This document shows positions 4,931-7,991 of a stretch of DNA of 7,991 nt, piece after piece (position 1 is the first letter of the stretch; every line of letters starts with the position of its first letter). Under the pieces are notes generated by a model. That model ran no database searches and was not told the DNA's origin. It worked only from the letters and a program-made list of their open reading frames with translations. This stretch comes from Bacteroidota bacterium (lineage in GTDB: Bacteria > Bacteroidota > Bacteroidia > NS11-12g > UBA955), in the NCBI GenBank assembly GCA_018969565.1, contig JAGWYC010000085.1, forward strand, positions 1 through 7,991, in the 5' to 3' direction. A program made the position numbers and the translations under genes.

Positions 4931-7900
4931 TTAGTTGAATATGTAGCGCACACCAAACTGCATTTGCCAAACATCTTCCAGAGAAGCTCTGGAATCTACG
5001 ATGTTTGAAATGAGTTTATTGTTGCGGTCGCGGTTCAGAGAGAAAATGGGCGTATTGTTGGCATCTACACCTTCAAACTTCAGCAGGTTGTTGTAGTTAA
5101 CCGATTTCGATACACCCCATTTGTTGTTGATGAAGTTGCCAAAATTGTACATATCCAAACGAAGCTGCAAGGTGTGTTTCTTGCCGGGATTTCCTACGGA
5201 GAAATTTTGTTGCACGCTCAAGTCCATGGTGCCAATCCAACCCAGCAGGGCACCATTTCTTCCGGCGTAAGACCCTTTATTTGCTTTCAGATAAGCATCT
5301 TTTTCCAGCAAGCTGTTGAAAGCGGCCATCTGGTCGGCTTCACTGAAGGTTACACCACCCACAGTGGTAGCTTTCCATTTCAGGTCTTCTGCCTTGTTGG
5401 GAATGTAAATCAGGTCGTTGTTGGCCAACTGATCATAATTCATATCGTTGCTGTAAAACAGGCTGTAACGGCCCTGATTGCCGGTTTGATAGAACAGGCT
5501 GAGCAAAGTTGACATTTTGTCGTTCTTTCCATAAATAAAGCGGTAGGTTGCGCTGGCAATGATGCGGTGGCGTTGGTCCTGGTCGCTGAACGCAAGCTCG
5601 GGTTTATTATTTCCATTTACAGAGCGGTTATCCCTCCAGCTGCTGTAAGCAATAGAACCGGCAGTAATCAGGTCTTTGGTTTCGCTGAAGTTATAGGCAA
5701 CCATGGCAGACCAGTTGTTGCTGAATGGTTTTTCCAATTTGATGGTTGCGCTGTAGTTGTAGCCTTTGTTGGTGTTGGTGAGCACAATGGCATCGGTGAT
5801 ATTGTTCTGCACGCGCATGGCGTTATTCTGGGCTGTGCCGGTCAAACCTTTTCCGGGGAAATAGTCGCGCTTATCAGGGCCGTTAAAGTTCCCTGCTGCT
5901 TTTTCCTGGTTCACGTTGAGGTAGGCTACGTTGTTGATGGTTCTGGTGTACATGAACTCTGTAGTGGCTACAAAACCGAAGGGAAGCTTGAAATCAGCCC
6001 CAAGATCACTTCTCCATACTTGCGGGAACTTGAAATTCTGATCTGTCAGAGCCAGGTTGTACGAAGCTGGAGTAGTGGGGTTTGCAGGGATATACTTGGT
6101 CACATCCGGGCTGAAAGGATAAGCCTTGGAATTATCTATACGCATGGATCCGGTAAGGATACCATTGTTGCTCAACTGGTTGCTGATCCACACAAAAGCA
6201 GGACGGCCGGCAAACAAGCCTGTTCCGCCGCGAACCTGAATCTCACGGTTTCCTTTAGCATTCCAGTTGAACCCAATGCGGGGTGACCACAGGATGTTTC
6301 TGCCGGGAAGTTTACCCGTTGCATATTTCACAGCTTTGTAGTTTTCGTCGCGGAAGGTCATGGTATCAGCCTTTGCGTTGCTTAGTTCGGGGTCCTGATA
6401 CATCGGAAGATCAAAGCGGATACCGGCAGTTACTTTCAGGCGTTTATTTACGTTCCAGGCATCCTGCAGATAAGCAGAAGTTTGCGCTACTACGGGGCTG
6501 GCTGTCGGGAGGGCTTTGCCGGGAAGCGCTGAATACGTTAAAGCATAACGGCGGGTGGAAACACCGGTGTCGCCGTTAGCACTTCTGTAGAAATCCTCCA
6601 GGCTGTTGAACACAAACTGACCATAATAGGTTGGGGCAAATGTGTTTTCAAAAGCAAAACGTTCAAATGCAATACCCGCAGTAATGGTGTGATTTCCGGT
6701 ATAGTGGGTAATGTTGTCCTGAATCTGGAAAGTGTTAGTGTTCAGGACGTTGTTGGCCGTGAAAGGCTCGTACCCGAATGAAGTCAGGGTTGTGCCGTTC
6801 TGTTGAATGTCAACCAGTGGGAACACACCACCATTGCTGGAGCGATAATCTCGGTTGGCTGTATAGCCAATGATGAAGTTGTTGTGCGTCTGGCGGCTCA
6901 GTGTACTGTTCAGTTCGCCAATGATAGAATAAATATCATTGTTGATCACATAGTTAGAGTTTGCAAAATTGAGCGCGTTCAGGTTGTCGCGGCGGTTGCC
7001 GTTTACTACGCCTGAATTGCTGATGAGTACATCGCGTGAAGAGCGCAATTGGTTGTAACGCAGTACCGCACGGTGCTTCTGACTGATGTTCCAGTCGAAT
7101 TTGGCCAGGTATTTCAGGCTGTATGTTTTGAGGGTATAGTTTTCATAAGCCCCAGGGTCATAACCATAGCGGCTTTTCAGGAAGTTACTCAGTGAATCAA
7201 GGGCAGATGCGCGAACCCGTGTTACATTGGTTCCACTCAGTCCGGGACGTGCTGCCAGGAATGAAGTAGCCGGATCTTCACGGTTTTCCATTTCAGCATT
7301 GAAGAAATAGAACAGCTTATTTTTTACAATGGCACCACCAACGCGGAAGCCGGTTTGCATCACGTTGTAGTCGTTTTTTACTACATCTACGCCATTGGCC
7401 TTTTTTCCGGTAAGGTTCTGGTTTCGTGTGTTGTAAAAAACTGAACCTTCAACCTGATTGGTACCGCTGCGTGTTACCGCATTGATTCCACCGCCGGTGA
7501 AACCACCATTTTTAACGTCATAAGGAGCCAGATTCACGCTAATTTCCTGAAGTGCATCCAATGAAATGGGCGTAGAGGCTGTTTGCCCTGCCGGAGCTGA
7601 AGCAAGACCAAAGCTGTTGTTGAAGATGGAACCGTCAATAGTCAGGTTGTTGTAGCGGCTGTCCTGACCGCCAAGTGAAATACCTGAGCCGGTGGTTGCA
7701 GCCACTGAAGAGGAACGGGCTTGTGGTGTTAGACGGAGGAAGTCATTTAAACTGCGGCTGATGGTAGGAAGTGAAGTCAGGGCTTCCTTATCAACCACGG
7801 TTGACGCTCCTGTGTTCTGGTTATTCAGCAGGCGGTTTCGTACTGCTTTGATGGTTACTGTTTCCATCTGCCCTACGGTAAAGTCAAGTACGAAGATTTG

Positions 7901-7991
7901 TGAAAGGGTCAATGTGATGTCCTCTGCCTTGTCAGCGGTTTTCCCGTTGGCATCTTTGCATTCAACGGTGTAAGGTCCGCCAATTTTTACC
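4931..7991 (-). CDS. Oar-like TonB-dependent outer-membrane receptor (5' end beyond window)
   Basis: The frame is open to the window edge; 1019 C-terminal residues are visible. Neither the in-frame TTG at 7912 nor the Met a little later is a credible start, because the conserved N-terminal domain continues upstream of both. Visible 1-40 (GGPYTVECKDANGK...DITLTLSQIFVLDFTV) is the end of a carboxypeptidase-regulatory-like (Ig-like) domain. About 50-180 is a TonB plug: TGASTVVDKEALTSLPT, SLNDFLRLTPQAR, SLGGQDSRYNNLTIDGSIFN and GGGINAVTRSGTNQVEGSVFY. The rest is a long beta-barrel with aromatic, alternating strands, ending EDVWQMQFGVRYIFN, a plausible outer-membrane insertion signal. The SLGGQ...LTIDG pattern and length fit the Oar-like receptors common in Bacteroidota. 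Only the signal peptide and the start of the Ig-like domain, roughly 70-90 residues, should be missing. The substrate is unknown: Oar proteins have been linked to protein secretion or adhesion as well as uptake. No SusD-like lipoprotein follows; a terminator and thyA do. Confidence 0.93.
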   Translation of the reverse strand, partial: VKIGGPYTVECKDANGKTADKAEDITLTLSQIFVLDFTVGQMETVTIKAVRNRLLNNQNTGASTVVDKEALTSLPTISRSLNDFLRLTPQARSSSVAATTGSGISLGGQDSRYNNLTIDGSIFNNSFGLASAPAGQTASTPISLDALQEISVNLAPYDVKNGGFTGGGINAVTRSGTNQVEGSVFYNTRNQNLTGKKANGVDVVKNDYNVMQTGFRVGGAIVKNKLFYFFNAEMENREDPATSFLAARPGLSGTNVTRVRASALDSLSNFLKSRYGYDPGAYENYTLKTYSLKYLAKFDWNISQKHRAVLRYNQLRSSRDVLISNSGVVNGNRRDNLNALNFANSNYVINNDIYSIIGELNSTLSRQTHNNFIIGYTANRDYRSSNGGVFPLVDIQQNGTTLTSFGYEPFTANNVLNTNTFQIQDNITHYTGNHTITAGIAFERFAFENTFAPTYYGQFVFNSLEDFYRSANGDTGVSTRRYALTYSALPGKALPTASPVVAQTSAYLQDAWNVNKRLKVTAGIRFDLPMYQDPELSNAKADTMTFRDENYKAVKYATGKLPGRNILWSPRIGFNWNAKGNREIQVRGGTGLFAGRPAFVWISNQLSNNGILTGSMRIDNSKAYPFSPDVTKYIPANPTTPASYNLALTDQNFKFPQVWRSDLGADFKLPFGFVATTEFMYTRTINNVAYLNVNQEKAAGNFNGPDKRDYFPGKGLTGTAQNNAMRVQNNITDAIVLTNTNKGYNYSATIKLEKPFSNNWSAMVAYNFSETKDLITAGSIAYSSWRDNRSVNGNNKPELAFSDQDQRHRIIASATYRFIYGKNDKMSTLLSLFYQTGNQGRYSLFYSNDMNYDQLANNDLIYIPNKAEDLKWKATTVGGVTFSEADQMAAFNSLLEKDAYLKANKGSYAGRNGALLGWIGTMDLSVQQNFSVGNPGKKHTLQLRLDMYNFGNFINNKWGVSKSVNYNNLLKFEGVDANNTPIFSLNRDRNNKLISNIVDSRASLEDVWQMQFGVRYIFN

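Noticed and set aside
5567..6286. 239-codon plus-strand frame opposite the receptor gene
   Set aside because: It is antisense to a well-supported beta-barrel coding region and shows no domain of its own.
7912..7912. TTG at 7912 as the receptor start codon
   Set aside because: The upstream frame continues to the window edge and encodes GGPYTVECKDANGK, the conserved part of the N-terminal Ig-like domain, so the true start is outside the window.

Overview
The window looks like chromosomal DNA from a member of the Bacteroidota, probably a free-living lineage. Four things point that way. There is an Oar-like TonB-dependent receptor with a carboxypeptidase-regulatory-like N-terminal domain. There is a lipoprotein whose C-terminus is a YqaE/Pmp3 domain. 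CarB is a short form ending 'MYLSY' without the allosteric domain. Finally, start codons lack clear Shine-Dalgarno sequences, while TAnnTTTG-like -7 boxes lie just upstream of some genes. No rRNA, tRNA, mobile element, CRISPR array or phage gene is visible. The assignment rests on recognising families by eye; no search was run.

All five supported genes are on the minus strand, so transcription runs from high to low coordinates. In that order: (1) an Oar-like outer-membrane receptor, 5'-truncated by the window edge (7991 to 4931), closed by a strong hairpin/T-tract terminator at 4879-4907; (2) thyA, thymidylate synthase (4856 to 4053); (3) a 200-residue lipoprotein/Pmp3 protein (3974 to 3372), closed by a second strong terminator at 3327-3354; (4) carB, the large subunit of carbamoyl-phosphate synthase (3169 to 353); (5) the start of an unrecognised small lipoprotein (340 or 316 to 1), which begins 12 or 36 bases after the carB stop and runs off the window.

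The terminators divide the window into three likely transcription units: the receptor; thyA with perhaps the Pmp3 lipoprotein; and carB with the downstream lipoprotein. carB (carbamoyl phosphate for UMP and arginine) and thyA (dTMP) both serve pyrimidine supply, but a terminator and another gene separate them, so the link may only be proximity. The receptor has no SusD-like partner downstream and looks like a stand-alone Oar-type protein.

This is mostly ordinary housekeeping sequence, and I found no convincing new multi-gene system. The points most worth a second look are the lipoprotein signal joined to a Pmp3 membrane domain, the loss of the CarB allosteric domain, the unknown lipoprotein coupled to carB, and the 202-base gap upstream of carB, which holds a long-range inverted repeat and a possible plus-strand small transcript. 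Outside the genes, no gap exceeds about 200 bases.
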